From the NCBI GenBank assembly GCA_014529385.2, contig CM043955.1, positions 154,163,640-154,227,639 on the forward strand: a stretch of DNA of 64,000 bases, written 5' to 3'. The translations under genes were made by a program, and so were the position numbers. The stretch comes from Adiantum capillus-veneris (Eukaryota > Streptophyta > Polypodiopsida > Polypodiales > Pteridaceae). The notes below the pieces were generated by a model. It did no database searches. It was given only the letters and a program-made list of their open reading frames with translations, and was not told the DNA's origin. Shown here in pieces: positions 10,700 to 20,940 of this stretch (its first letter is position 1; the number at the start of each line of letters is the position of its first letter).

Positions 10700-11200
10700 A
10701 TACAAATTATATGACGTTCGTATGGCCGGGTTAACGACCTAAATGCCACATTTATGCAAAAACAAATGCTTCTAGCAAAAAACACTCTATTAGTCGTGTT
10801 ACCGATCGAGTGCTGCCTGAATCTAAGGAGAAATAATGGCTTGCATACGAACATCATATAGCCGCGTTACCGATCGATGCCCATATGTTTCTTGGGAAAG
10901 GGGAAGGAAAGTTGACTTACCATAAGCATATTAGATTTGCCTTACTAATGTAGTACCCAGACAGTAAGCCAATACTTACCACAAGGACACCATCTTCCCT
11001 GCGTCACCGAGGTGAAGCCCCTGTGGTAAGCATTGTTCCGTAGGACAGCTTACGCACACACTCCCATTGTGTGGTAAGGTACCTTATGACTTCCGTGCAA
11101 TACAAGAAAAGGCACGCTACCTGTATACAACGCATACACACACACAACACATACCCGGATTGTATGGTCAGGTACTCCGCTATACTTCCACGGACTGCGA
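10700..11200. repeat. Series of hairpins with different stems around a shared core
   Basis: Successive inverted repeats: ATATGACGTTCGTATG (near 10709) pairs with CATACGAACATCATAT (near 10847) with one mismatch; ACACTC/GAGTGC brackets CGTGTTACCGATC; CATAT/ATATG brackets CCGCGTTACCGATC; CTTACCACA/TGTGGTAAG brackets CTGCGTCACCGAG; then GTAAGC/GCTTAC, and a perfect 12-bp palindrome TAAGGTACCTTA. The bracketed cores resemble each other and the core of the 56-bp units. No protein-coding signal. Confidence 0.68.
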
Positions 11201-11218
11201 TGCAGAGCACGCTCCCAC

Positions 11219-11233
11219 ACGACCCCCCCCCCC

Positions 11234-11266
<33 letters not shown>

Positions 11267-11270
11267 AAGA
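11219..11270. repeat. Poly-C and (CT) tract
   Basis: A C-run followed by interrupted CT dinucleotides; simple repeat. Confidence 0.9.
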
Positions 11271-11289
11271 TAAAACAAAGAAATAACAC

Positions 11290-11430
11290 CCAGCGGGCCC
11301 GATTGGGCCCATATATATAAAATTCTACGGGCCCGTCGGGCTTTTTAGTATTCCCAGCGGGCCCGCAAGGAAAATGGAAAAGCCCGGGGGCCCGCCGGGA
11401 ATATTGGAAAGCTCGATGAGATTTTAGTGG
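11290..11430. repeat. GC-rich inverted repeats (GGGCCCG motifs)
   Basis: Several GCGGGCCCG-like blocks in an otherwise AT-rich stretch. AGTATTCCCAGCGGGCCCGC is nearly complementary to GGGGCCCGCCGGGAATATT about 20 bases downstream, giving a strong potential stem. No mobile-element ends were identified. Confidence 0.65.
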
Positions 11431-11559
11431 GTTTCCAGGTGCTTTGTGATCATGTTTAGTGTAATCATGTAAATGTGTCAATAAGACCTTGTGATCACAC
11501 AAAATTTATTGTAATTATGTAAATATTAAATACATGCGAGCAATCTCCCACTTTTGTTG

Positions 11560-12917
11560 CCAATTTGGCATTGTTTATGGTTGAGTTTGTTTTCTTGCCA
11601 TACTTTGGTTTCTTGGCACCCATATAGGAGACATGTGTGATCGTTCAGAGTCTATGAGAGATGCACAAGGTTTTGACACGTGCTAGAGCGGTGGCTTCAT
11701 ATGCTAGTAATGGTGATTCCCTGTTTACCTTTAGAGTTCCTCCTGCTTACATGTCTTTGAGCGGTGACACTTCTCCCCATTGGTTGTTAGATGAGGATGC
11801 AGTTTTCCACGTCACACCACATTGTGAGTGGTTTAGCACCTTCTCTAGTGAGAGCTTTGGTTGTGTGCACTTAAGACGATAATTCCGCATTTGACATTTC
11901 ACTTATAGGATGTGTTTGCTTGTCATTGCCCAGTGGTGCATCCAATACGCTACAACATGTGCGCTATGTTTGCTAGTTGAGACAGTTTGATCTCAGTAAG
12001 ATAGTTAGCAGATCATGGGTGTAAGAAACTCCTTAGAGAGTAGCCTTTCCAATTGCATTTTGGATCATTAGTGATTTTTAAGGGAGCCTGCAATAGCTTG
12101 GTTTACCCTATGCATGTATCTGAGGTACGAGATGGCATAGTCTTGTTTTTGCTGTTGACATGCGTTGAGAAAGAGACGAGATGTGTCTCCTTCGGGGGTG
12201 AACTTCAGTGTGCTGAAGAGATAGAGCATTTAGTTGGGCAGAACATGCCTGCAGACTCTATAGAGACAAAGGTAGAGCTTTAGTGCTCTAGTGAGACACA
12301 ACACACGCTATCAGAGTCTATGTAGGCAACGGTAGAGCGGGTATGCTCCCTAGAGACAAAAGTAGAGATGACAGGCATGGAGTTCATTGATATGCTCATG
12401 CTAGAGACCAACGAGTTGATGCTAGGACACACGGTTTTGCCTATGGGTAAGAGAGACGTAGCAACCCCAGTGTTGGTCATGAAACATTCATACATGATGA
12501 GTCATGTTGATGATGTAGTGCATGCAGATAGCGTAGGAAAGTCTAGAGGAGCCAAGTTTGCACAGATTTTGTCAGTGTTCTGGCATCTCATGTATAACCT
12601 ACTAGTATGAAGGTCCAAGATAGCAGCTCCTAATGGAAGCATTTGTAGCAGGGATTGTTAGCTGTATGGTGCTTGACACTAGCATGATGCTTCGTGGAGC
12701 TTTATAGACCATATAGAGTTGCCTACCAGAATTACATGTAGGCTCTAGCGTGGATACACATAGTCGCCTATTCCTAGAGTTGATACAGTTGTGCATGTAG
12801 ATTGACTGAGAAATCCAATGGGTGTAGGTGAAGAGAGTCCTCACCTATTTTCTTGTACATACTAGTAGTTTAGCTAGTAGGTCCCACTCATCAACGCATC
12901 ACCTTTAAGAGAGATTC
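11560..12917 (+). pseudogene. Second Copia relic (protease to RNase H scraps)
   Basis: A related Copia copy, more decayed than the one at 5777. A zinc-knuckle trace (GTHIGDMCDR) lies near 11610. The protease trace HWLLDEDAVFHVTPHCEWF is in the open frame 11661-11882; DSGA has become DEDA. Further stretches resemble the pre-integrase region near 11930-12000 (HCPVVHP and following, frameshifted) and, near 12575-12600, the SLMYAM-type RT end (FWHLMYNLL). The 5' end and most of pol are missing. It leads into an LTR-like block at 12918 in the same orientation. Confidence 0.62.
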
Positions 12918-13145
12918 TATTGGGATAAAGGCGTTGCACCTTTGCTCGGAGCCGGACATCCAGTGTTCATCCGCCCACTATGTGTACATACACATTTCTT
13001 ATTCTTCATATACACAATGATTAAGGAGCTCCTCAATTTCACTACTTGGAGGTTGCTCCACCCACACAACATGGTCTTGCTTCTCTCCTTCCCCGCATGC
13101 ACCGCACCATGTACATGTGCATTTTTCACTATGCACACTCACAAC
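12918..13145 (+). mobile_element. 3' LTR of the second Copia relic
   Basis: Begins TATTGGGATAAAGGCG after a purine run and shares with the 5777 LTR family the TTGGG(G/A)TAAAG start, CCCACTATATGTA-like middle, CTTCTCTCCTTCC block and CACTCACA end. No matching 5' LTR in the window. Its 3' boundary meets a minus-strand LINE fragment, so the exact end is uncertain by a few bases. Confidence 0.62.
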
Positions 13146-13250
13146 TTCTTCATGGCTTGCATCCATTATGTGCTCAAGATCTTGCTTTTATGCATCTTTT
13201 GAACTTTTAGGTGTGCTTTCCATGCAATTGTTGTCCAAGTTGATACCTCG
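13146..13250 (-). mobile_element. LINE fragment (C-terminal coding part)
   Basis: Minus strand encodes TIAWKAHLKVQKMHKSKILST, followed by GCAAGCCATGAAGAAG. It matches the LINE at 56170-56260 (TIAWEARKKVQKTHKSKILST). Cut on its 3' side by the LTR ending at about 13145. Confidence 0.75.
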
Positions 13251-13483
13251 TCGATGGGTTTTGACCCATCTTTATCATGGTCTCCACCACCATCACATCC
13301 CCATAACCTCAATATAAAAAGATTCCCTCTATCAAGAAGTAGTAATATACACACTATTTGTGTCTTAACTTAGAGAAATTTTAAGAGAAAATTCTTTTTG
13401 GACATTTTTAAACTCTTTCCAAGTAGACTTTGCGACTTCAACAACATAAAGAAGAATTGTTATCACTAAATGTATCAAAAAGG

Positions 13484-13728
13484 CTCGGGGGGTGCACTAT
13501 ATAATCATGTTAATGTATAAAATGAGTTCGATAGGAGGGGTTTTAAAATGCAAAAAATAGACAATTTAATAGAGATACATTAAAATGAGGGATTTTATAT
13601 GCAATTTTGAAAAAAAAATCTAAAGTAAAGGGTCATTTTGTTCATTCAAACATGTTAAAAGAGGGGTTTTTTTAATATCGTGCGAGCGCACATTATATAG
13701 GGGGTACTAAACGGTGAACCCCTTGAGC
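13484..13728. mobile_element. MITE-like element 1 (245 bp)
   Basis: Imperfect terminal inverted repeats (GCTCGGGGGGTGCAC at the left; the right end ACGGTGAACCCCTTGAGC reads GCTCAAGGGGTTCACC in reverse). Flanked by AAAAAG on both sides (13478-13483, 13729-13734). The interior is AT-rich with GAGGGGTTTT motifs and no ORF. Close relative at 16090. Confidence 0.8.
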
Positions 13729-13734
13729 AAAAAG

Positions 13735-14077
13735 GGACTTCTTAACACTAGTTTGGTAACCGAACATGACATAAAAGTGTCCTTTTAGAGTTTTGGAAAA
13801 ACAATCAAATACCCTTATCTTATGTATGTACGTGTTTTTAGAGGTCCTTGATTCAACTCAAAGCTAACACCACAATTTATGTGAGAAAAATAAGAAAAAC
13901 TCACAAACTCTTGATTTGTATGGTTGTGAGGAGCTCTCAAAGCCAAAGGAGTGCTCAATTTGACAAAAAACAACAAATCTAGGTGAACCACATTTTACAT
14001 AAGGTATAAAAATCTCCAAACAATGAGCCTATTTTTCTCATAAACATCAACGAGTTCTTGACCAAAAACTATGGTTG
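13735..14077. other. No recognised feature
   Basis: AT-rich, no ORF or repeat family seen. Confidence 0.5.
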
Positions 14078-14440
14078 CTACAGACCCAAAAATTTCCTTT
14101 TTAACATAGAATTAAGTACAGAAAAGGTACATTTTTGCATTTTGCTTGTACCTATCATCAATGTTTCCATGCATATTAAGAACCCAACATTTGATATCCC
14201 CCACATTAAATTTGTTCTCAAATTCATATTATGATCTCTTGTCAATTTCCAAATGATATATATCATATTCATGCCATGTGTGTTTAGCCAAAACCTCAAG
14301 GTCAAGATACTTAAAGCTCTCAATCACTTCAAGTGCCTCGTTATTGTACACAATGCAAGACTACTTTCTATGGTTGGTTCCACAAGCATAACATTTATTT
14401 TGAATTCATTCACAATCCTCCCACAATGCAAGAAGAAGCA
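14078..14440 (-). mobile_element. LINE fragment (region after the RT catalytic site)
   Basis: Minus strand aligns by eye with 55678-56000. The nucleotide stretches GTGAATGAATTCAAAA, GCATTGTGTACAATAA and GAGAGCTTTAAGTATCTT all have close counterparts there, and the peptide includes YIIWKLTRDHNMNLRTN. Truncated at both ends and frameshifted. Confidence 0.75.
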
Positions 14441-14684
14441 ACCATAAGCTTTTGTGCATCTTAGATACAATATGTGCTAGAAGCACCGCATTATTTGTAT
14501 GCAATCAATACATGATTATGGCATGCAAATAGTAACCTCTTCAATGCCTTCTTATTGCATAAACTCAAGTAACAATTGTTCTAATTGATCAATGCATATC
14601 CAAAGCGATGTAGTAGCACTAAACATCCTTGTTTAACACCAATAGTGCTTGTGAAACATCACATCATTTGATGTGTGATACGTT

Positions 14685-15055
14685 TAACCTTGCACTTCAA
14701 CATGACATGGTATGTCTTATGATTGAAGCACTAATGGGGTCACGTCTTTGCATAAAGGAGGTGACGTAAAGAATGTAAATAACTACCACACTATCATAAT
14801 TGGGTCTCTTATGATAGTCATTTGAGTGTATAATAGAGATAAAGTCGAGTGAATGGATTGAAAATAATGATAAGCGTGTAAAAGAACATGCAGGGCTTCA
14901 TTCAATATCATAGCACCGTTGATAATCTTGTCACTCTTTATGTTCTCATGGTGGAGAGAAGAAGATTGAAAGGTGAGAAATTGTATTACTACGTTGTGGA
15001 CTTTAAAAAAGCATTTGATATGATTCCTCATAACAATTTACAGAGAAGGATGAAA
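14685..15055 (+). mobile_element. LINE fragment (RT N-terminal region)
   Basis: Aligns by eye with 55005-55360: TGCATAAAGGAGGTGACGTA, AATAACTACCACACTAT, and the RT peptide DFKKAFDMIPHNNLQRRM. Several indels break the frame. Orientation is opposite to the fragment at 14078. Confidence 0.8.
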
Positions 15056-15133
15056 CAAAAATGCACGTACCAAGTGAGCTTATGTATAGATAAGACTCAA
15101 GTTACCCAAACTCTAAACTAGCTTGCCCTAGTT

Positions 15134-15155
15134 TGTGTGTGTGTGTGTGTGTGTC

Positions 15156-15206
<51 letters not shown>
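15134..15206. repeat. (TG)n then (GA)n microsatellite
   Basis: About 10 TG units, a short joint, then about 24 GA units. Confidence 0.95.
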
Positions 15207-15211
<5 letters not shown>

Positions 15212-15307
15212 CCGAGACATTTGTCAATGATATTAGTTAAAGCGTGCTATAGTCCCACGTTGCCAAGTAAACAAGTCAAATTGCACGCAAGGAGGAATAT
15301 TGGTAAT

Positions 15308-16089
15308 AATCCGAGCCTAGTCTAAAACGTCTAGCATGCCAACAGCTTCATGACTAGCAGGAACGAGAGCAAGGAGGAACTTGCCCCAGTGGATGGGCTT
15401 GAATCAGGGGTGGCTCTTGATGAGGTCGGGGTTCTGGAGTCGCCTGCTGGGGTCTTTGAGGAGGAGGCCTTTGAGAAGGGAGTGGGCCTCTTTGGAGAGG
15501 AAGGAGGGCAGCTTGAGGCGCTCTTTGGGGATGCGGACCATGAGGTGGCCGTAGTCGCCGATGTCATTCAAAGGCGGGCAGCCCACCAGCATCTCAAACA
15601 TGCAGATTCCCACGCTCCACCAGTCGGTGGCGTGGCCGTACTGCTTGTTCAGATCCACCTCCGGCGCCATGTAGAGCCCGCTACCCGCCCGATGGTACCA
15701 CGGCATGTGCTTGCCCATCTACAGCTCGTGGGCCAGGCCCAAGTCAATGAGCTTTACGTGCTCCTGGGAGTTGTCCAAGACCACGTTGTCGGGTTTGATG
15801 TCGCGGTGCAGGACTCCGTTGCTGTGGAGATGGGACACGGCACACACGAGGTTGGCCATGAAGCGCCGGGCCTTCTCCTCGCTCAGCATGTGCTCCTTGC
15901 CTAGAAGAGAGCGAAGGGTTCCTCCGCCCACGTAGTCCAGCACGGCGATGTTGTGAGTGTGAGTTCTGAAGGAGCTCCAGAGGCGGAGCACAAAAGGGTT
16001 GGGCGACAAGCAGCTCAGGATCTTGTGCTCCACCTCCCAACACTTATCGTTTTCCTTGGCGACCGCTTTCAGGGCATACACCCACTCAG
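15308..16089 (-). pseudogene. GC-rich AGC-type Ser/Thr kinase fragment
   Basis: Minus-strand, intronless kinase reading from the MITE boundary at 16089. It keeps the catalytic Lys (YALKAVAKE, K5 counted from the first Met), Glu of the C-helix (VEHKIL, E18), HRDIKPDN (92-99), DLG in place of DFG (113-115), MAPE and subdomain IX DWWSVG, followed by HPxFKxIxWGK, which looks like the end of an AGC kinase domain. TAG at 15718-15720 and TGA near 15402-15404 interrupt it; the stop after GMLDVLD is near 15308-15330. The glycine loop is missing, cut off at the MITE. Its base composition is far richer in G and C than anything around it. Probably a retro- or duplicated copy of a real plant kinase gene. 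Confidence 0.83.
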
Positions 16090-16338
16090 GCTCGGGGGAT
16101 GCACTATGTAATCATGTTAATGTATAATGTGATTTCAAAGGAGGGGTTTTAAAATACAAAAAATTTAGGAAATTTAACAGAGATACATTAAAGTAAGGGG
16201 TTTTTATATTCAATTTTGGAAAATTTCCCTAAAACAAGGGGTCATTTTATTCATCCCGGCATGTTAAAAGAGGGGTTTTATTAATAACCCACGAACGCAT
16301 GTTATATAGGGTGGTATTGAATGGTGAACCTCCCGAGC
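16090..16338. mobile_element. MITE-like element 2 (249 bp)
   Basis: Left end GCTCGGGGGATGCACTATG, right end GGTGAACCTCCCGAGC (reverse: GCTCGGGAGGTTCACC). Interior shares GAGGGGTTTTAAAA, AGATACATTAAA and GGGTCATTTT with the copy at 13484. Flanks (CCACTCAG left, CCACAG right) suggest a damaged target duplicate. Confidence 0.78.
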
Positions 16339-16519
16339 CCACAGGTAAGGGGTGGGTTAGCCCTAAAGCTTAGAAAGATGAAAAGAAGGACCCTACGGAT
16401 GATGGTGCAGGTCCCAATGATAGAGGGGACAAGTATAAGGATGATGATGATGACAACCCACCCTCTCCTCCACCACCAAGTTCAACAATAGGTGGATCAT
16501 AGACTAATGCGAGACAAGG

Positions 16520-16655
16520 GTCATAATTTGAGAATGTTTGAAAGCATTTTCTTACAAGCTTTCTCCAGGTTAAGACACAAACGTCATATATTCTCCTACT
16601 TCTTGAATCTTTCAATTGAGGTTATGGGCATGGAAAGGGTTGTGGAGTACAGGGT
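16520..16655 (+). mobile_element. Short LINE fragment
   Basis: AAGACACAAACGTCATATAT, TTGAATCTTTCAATTGAGG and TTATGGGCATGGAAAGGGTT match 56010-56130 closely. About 135 bp survive. Confidence 0.82.
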
Positions 16656-17053
16656 GTAAGCATGTTAACTTGTCATGCTTTTTGTGCTAGTTATCATGTG
16701 GCAACAAGCATATCTTGTAAGCATAATGAGAGTGTAACTTTTCAAACGTGTGGGAATCCATCAAATATTTCAAAATAGGGAGACCACCCTGAATCCACTT
16801 TCCTGACCATTTACGCAGTGTTACTCTGAGGGGAGTGAGGCAGTCAAAATGTGTGGAGAGAAGTGGAGTGGGACAGTCAACATGCATGGAGAGAAGCGGG
16901 ATGCAGGGGCCAGAGGTAAGAGAGAACCAAAAACAAAGTCGAGGGTTGAACTTTCTGCTGCTTCTTCTCCGCCCCGAAAAAGGGTGAAGCTCTTTGATTC
17001 CCCAGCATCCCCAATGGAAAAGACCTTGCATACAAAGGGGAAGGATGACTCAG

Positions 17054-17056
<3 letters not shown>

Positions 17057-17132
<76 letters not shown>
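17057..17132. repeat. (CT)38 microsatellite in intron 1 of gene A
   Basis: Uninterrupted CT dinucleotides starting four bases after the exon 1 end. Confidence 0.95.
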
Positions 17133-17134
<2 letters not shown>

Positions 17135-17366
17135 CTCATTATGATTTGCGAGGATAGTTGCTGGTGCTGTCTTGGCTGGACAATTGTCCCTTGATGTTGG
17201 CTTTAGCAGTAGGACATCTTGTGAATGTCACTTGAAATACAATCTCTCAAGTCGAAGTCTGGCTCAATAAGCACAAACCAGTGTTTGATTTGAACCTTGA
17301 AATTGGAAGGAAGTGCTCAATACTGCACTTTCCTACTGCTAATCTTGTGACATTATGGGTGTGCAG

Positions 17367-18252
17367 GCCGATGGAAAGCTCCAAAGTTTACAGTCCAAGT
17401 ACAGAGCAAGTTCTGTATTACAGCAGAAGAGTTCAATGATGTTCATGGCCTCTCCCTGGCTGGTGCCAACCCCAAACTAGTGAGGTGGGATGAGATCAGT
17501 GATGTGGAGTGGTTCAGTTTTTCAGAGAGTCAAAGAATCGTAGTCACTATCGCAATAAATGCAGTTGTTTGTGTACTGATATGTTCGACCAGGTGATGCA
17601 ACTGCATTACAAGGTGTACCAGAAGCCCCCAACAAACATGGAGATCAACTCTGCATTCGCCAAGGGGTTTGTAAAAGAATTCAGCCCGGAGGCAATTGCA
17701 TGTAGCTCAGCCATGCAATTCAATTGGGCTGAATTCGTTGTCCAGCATTTGCAGGACCTCCGAGAGAAAGGGTACTACGAGGCCCATGTCGAAAAGTGGA
17801 GGATGTGCAATGTATGTCAAAACATCCAGGAGGTGCAAGCTGAAATGAAGGAGGATACCAAGGAGACACCCATCTCTCACCACAACACTCACCAGCAGGC
17901 TGAAAGCCTATCATTTTTTGGCGTTGAGAATTTGCAGCACATAAAGGCTGCCTCTGAAATTCTCAGCAAACAACTGCAAGATGCTAAAGAACACCTTCTA
18001 ACTGCAAAATCAGAGTTTGAAGCGAGGGTTGTCCAAGCAAGCAATGCTAGGGTCACCCCATTTGTGCTTGTTATGAGACAAAAGCTTCACGACGCTGAAA
18101 ATGAATTACAGAGGTTACTACAGAGCGACAACATGGATGCAAAGAGGGATATAGAGTGTAAAGTAAAAATGGAGACATTTAAAGAGACATTGGAAGGTTT
18201 GGCATTTCTTGACAGTGAGGACACTCTTGCTGCTGACTCAACTTGTCAGCGT
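17367..18252 (+). pseudogene. Gene A exon 2: conserved N-terminal region and coiled coil
   Basis: The acceptor GGGTGTGCAG leads into a frame reading RWKAPKFTVQVQSKF through VRWDEISDVEWFSF. A one-base shift near 17560-17590 moves the frame to TDMFDQVMQLHYKVYQKPP, MEINSAFAKGFVKEF and a Cys pair (CNVCQ). From about 17930 the protein is heptad-like and Lys/Glu-rich (QLQDAKEHLLTAKSEFE, LHDAENELQRLLQ), so a coiled coil is likely. The exon closes at CQR before GTAAGTGCG. I recognise no named family in this part. Confidence 0.55.
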
Positions 18253-18347
18253 GTAAGTGCGTGACTTTTATGCTTCTACCGTATGATTGGAATACGTGCA
18301 CAACAAACCTATGTACTTACCATGCTCCTCTTTTTTTTGGTGTGTAG

Positions 18348-18729
18348 ATTAATGTGGAGGTTATGGAAGAAAAAGTGAATGCATGTGAAGGTCAAATGCA
18401 GCTTCTAATGCACACGAGCAAGATGCTACAAGGCTCCTCCATTCCCACTGCCCTGTGCAATATGGCTATGGGCACTTTTATAGACAGTATAGAAGGGGTA
18501 TGCGATGGGACGATGATCAACCCGTGCAGTGGCTGGAGTTTGCCACTTGAAGTAAAGGGAACCAATGCCAGGGTCAAGATACCCTATGGGAATAGGTACC
18601 ACTTTCTCTGCTTTGCAGCTGCATGCTCCTTGTCGACAAAATGTAGAGTTGTGACTTGCCAGCAAAGGATACCACAAGAATGGTGTTGGAAACCCGCAGA
18701 GCAAAGACATCCAATCACACCAACATCTG
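18348..18729 (+). pseudogene. Gene A exon 3
   Basis: Starts after TTTTTTTTGGTGTGTAG, in phase with exon 2 (INVEVMEEKVNACEGQMQLL). It continues through GWSLPLEVKGTNARVKIPYG to a donor CTG|GTAAGA. It contains several cysteines in the second half (CFAAACS, CRVVTC). No family recognised. Confidence 0.5.
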
Positions 18730-18737
18730 GTAAGATT

Positions 18738-18949
18738 GTACAGGGTGTGCTAATTAGCATACCTAGTGTGTTAATTAGAATATTGAGTGTGTTAATTGGA
18801 TATGCTAATTAGCATACTGGATATGCTAATTAGCATACTTGATAGGCTAAATAGCATACAAGATAGGCTAATTAGCATACTAGATATGCTAATTAGCATA
18901 CTAGATATGCTAATTAGCATACTGGGTATGCTAATTAGCATATTGGGTA
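18738..18949. repeat. Palindrome array 1, left part (about 21-bp units)
   Basis: About ten units of the form ATGCTAATTAGCATACTGGAT, each built on TATGCTAATTAGCATA, a perfect 16-bp palindrome. Since 21 bases is seven codons, the array is open in several frames and yields meaningless MLISILD repeats. Lies in intron 3 of gene A. Confidence 0.93.
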
Positions 18950-19198
18950 CCTGGGGAGATCACTTAATAAAAATGTAACCTATCACGTGAGTTCAACCGA
19001 AGGGTATTTAAAGTTCTTGAAACTTACAGAAATATATATATAGAAGGGCATGAATTTTTCAAATTTGAAAAAAACTTACATATTTTAAAAGAAAAGGATA
19101 CATTATATTCCTACCAGAATTCACAGATAAGGGGGTCTACAAACATTTCTTGAACGCACGTGATATGGTAGTTTTACACATAGTGAACCCCCCGAGAG
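18950..19198. mobile_element. MITE-like element 3 (249 bp) inserted in the palindrome array
   Basis: Left end CCTGGGGAGATCACT, right end AGTGAACCCCCCGAGAG (reverse: CTCTCGGGGGGTTCACT). TGGGTA flanks both sides (18944-18949, 19199-19204), a clean 6-bp target duplication. Interior diverged from elements 1 and 2 but of the same length and with similar ends. Confidence 0.78.
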
Positions 19199-20010
19199 TG
19201 GGTATGCTAATTAGCATACTGAATATGCTAATTAGCATACTGGGTAAGCTAATTAGCATACCCAGTGAGAATATTGAGTGTGTTAACTGGATATGCTAAT
19301 TAGCATACCTTGTGCTCAGTGTACAGATTAGATTAAGTTTGGCATATTAGCATATCTAGTAAGTTAACTACCATATCTAAATGCTAAATAGCAAACTGTA
19401 TATGATGATTAGCATACTGGGTATGCTGATTAGCGTACTGGATATGCTGATTAGCATACTGGATATGCTTATTAGCATATTGGATATGTTAATTAGCATA
19501 CTGGATATACTAAATAGCATACCGGGTATGCTAATTAGCATAGTGGGAATGCTCATTAGCATACTGGGTATGCTGATTCACGTACTGAGTATGTTGATTA
19601 GCATACTGGATATGCTTATTAGCATATTGGATATGCTAATTAGCATATTGGATATGCTAAATAGCATACTGGGAATACTAAATAGCATACTAGATATGCT
19701 AATTAGCATATTGGGTATGCTAATTAGCATATTGGATATGCTAATTAGCATACTAGGACTGCTAGTAGCTAGCATACAAGGACTGTCTTTTAGCGTACAG
19801 GGTGTGCTTATTAGCATACCCACAGTGTTAATTAGAATACTAAGTGTGTTGATTGGATATGCTAATTACCATATCTTGTATGCTAATTAGCATACTTGTG
19901 CTCAGTGTACAGACTAGAGTAAGTTTTTCATAATGGCAAATCTAGTAAGTAAGCTACCATCTCCATATGCAAACTAGCATATTGGATATGCTAGTTAGCA
20001 TACTCATCAA
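19199..20010. repeat. Palindrome array 1, right part
   Basis: Some thirty more units of the 21-bp repeat, variants GATATGCTAATTAGCATACT, GGGTATGCTGATTAGCATAC and others, degrading toward 20010. Interrupted by unique stretches near 19316-19380 and 19900-19975 that themselves resemble each other (GTGCTCAGTGTACAGA), indicating a larger duplication within the array. Confidence 0.92.
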
Positions 20011-20148
20011 TTCGAATTAGCATATTGGGCTTGTCAGCATAATGGATTCCAATGTATGCTAGGCCGCACACATAGTCACAGCATATCAAAAATTCTCTAA
20101 CATACATGACATGCTTATATGAGTCTTAATCCACGTTTTTTGTTGCAG

Positions 20149-20676
20149 GCCTGTGGCAGTCCCTCCGTGATGTGGGCAGTGTGCATGACACAAAGGGCAA
20201 GGGAAAGGCTATAATGGAGGACCTTTCGATCGAGGAGAGTGATGAGCTTGATACAGGTGAGAACCCTTTGACGGAGAAGGGTGTTGAGCTGGATGCAAGG
20301 AGTGAAGGGGTGGATGAGGGCTCCCAGCAGATGCCAAATGAAAGCATGAAAACAACGGAGGAAGGTGGTGATGTGAGCAGGAATTCAGAAGATGAAAAAG
20401 AAGATGATTTTTTTGTTATGGCTCCTCATGTGCCTCGTGTGCCAGCGATGCCTGCTGCAACTGACAAAGCAGAAGCTTCTCAGCATACAGTGGCTAGTGG
20501 CTCAGGGGAAACTTTGAAGAATGACAACATAGAAGATGAGCAAGAAGTTGGTGACAACAGCCCTCTCGAGGGTTTTTTGCGTAAAGCTCAGCTGAAAAGA
20601 AAAGTTGGCCTTGAAGAGGTACCCAAAGACATTGCAAGCACAGCCTATGGTTCGGACAAGGCTGAAAGCTCCAAAG
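20149..20676 (+). pseudogene. Gene A exon 4: acidic low-complexity linker
   Basis: The acceptor TTTTTGTTGCAG opens LWQSLRDVGSVHDTKGKGK, followed by a long Glu/Asp/Ser-rich stretch (SIEESDELDTGE, NSEDEKEDDFFV) and a basic end (KAQLKRKVG). The donor AAAG|GTGAAAAG keeps phase with exon 5. If unspliced, translation reaches TAA at 20721-20723 after a basic tail (KKATRSRACKKLC). Likely disordered. Confidence 0.55.
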
Positions 20677-20940
20677 GTGAAAAGAAAGCCACCCGCTCAA
20701 GAGCTTGCAAAAAATTGTGTTAAGACTTATTGCTCCCTACCCGGTTGTGCCCTTCACTGTATATGCTAGACCATTTTGAAACCCAAATGCATATTGTAAC
20801 TGACATGCATTTTGTTTTCCAATGAAAATGTATTTTTGTGCAATATAAATCTGAGCAGCAGTTCATTGTAATAGTTCATTATAATTTTTGCGGTTTTTCT
20901 TTTTTAAACTCGTTCATTTTGTATCGCGGTTTCCCTGTAG

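Noticed and set aside
11004-11502. 150-codon minus-strand ORF over the hairpin and GC-rich repeats
   Set aside because: Composition follows the inverted repeats and the poly-C tract; no domain signal.
15350-15904. 184-codon plus-strand ORF opposite the AGC kinase
   Set aside because: Shadow frame of the GC-rich kinase; the minus strand carries all conserved kinase motifs.
18796-19890. ORFs encoding repeated MLISILD heptads on both strands
   Set aside because: Produced by the 21-bp palindrome array, whose period is a multiple of three; not protein genes.
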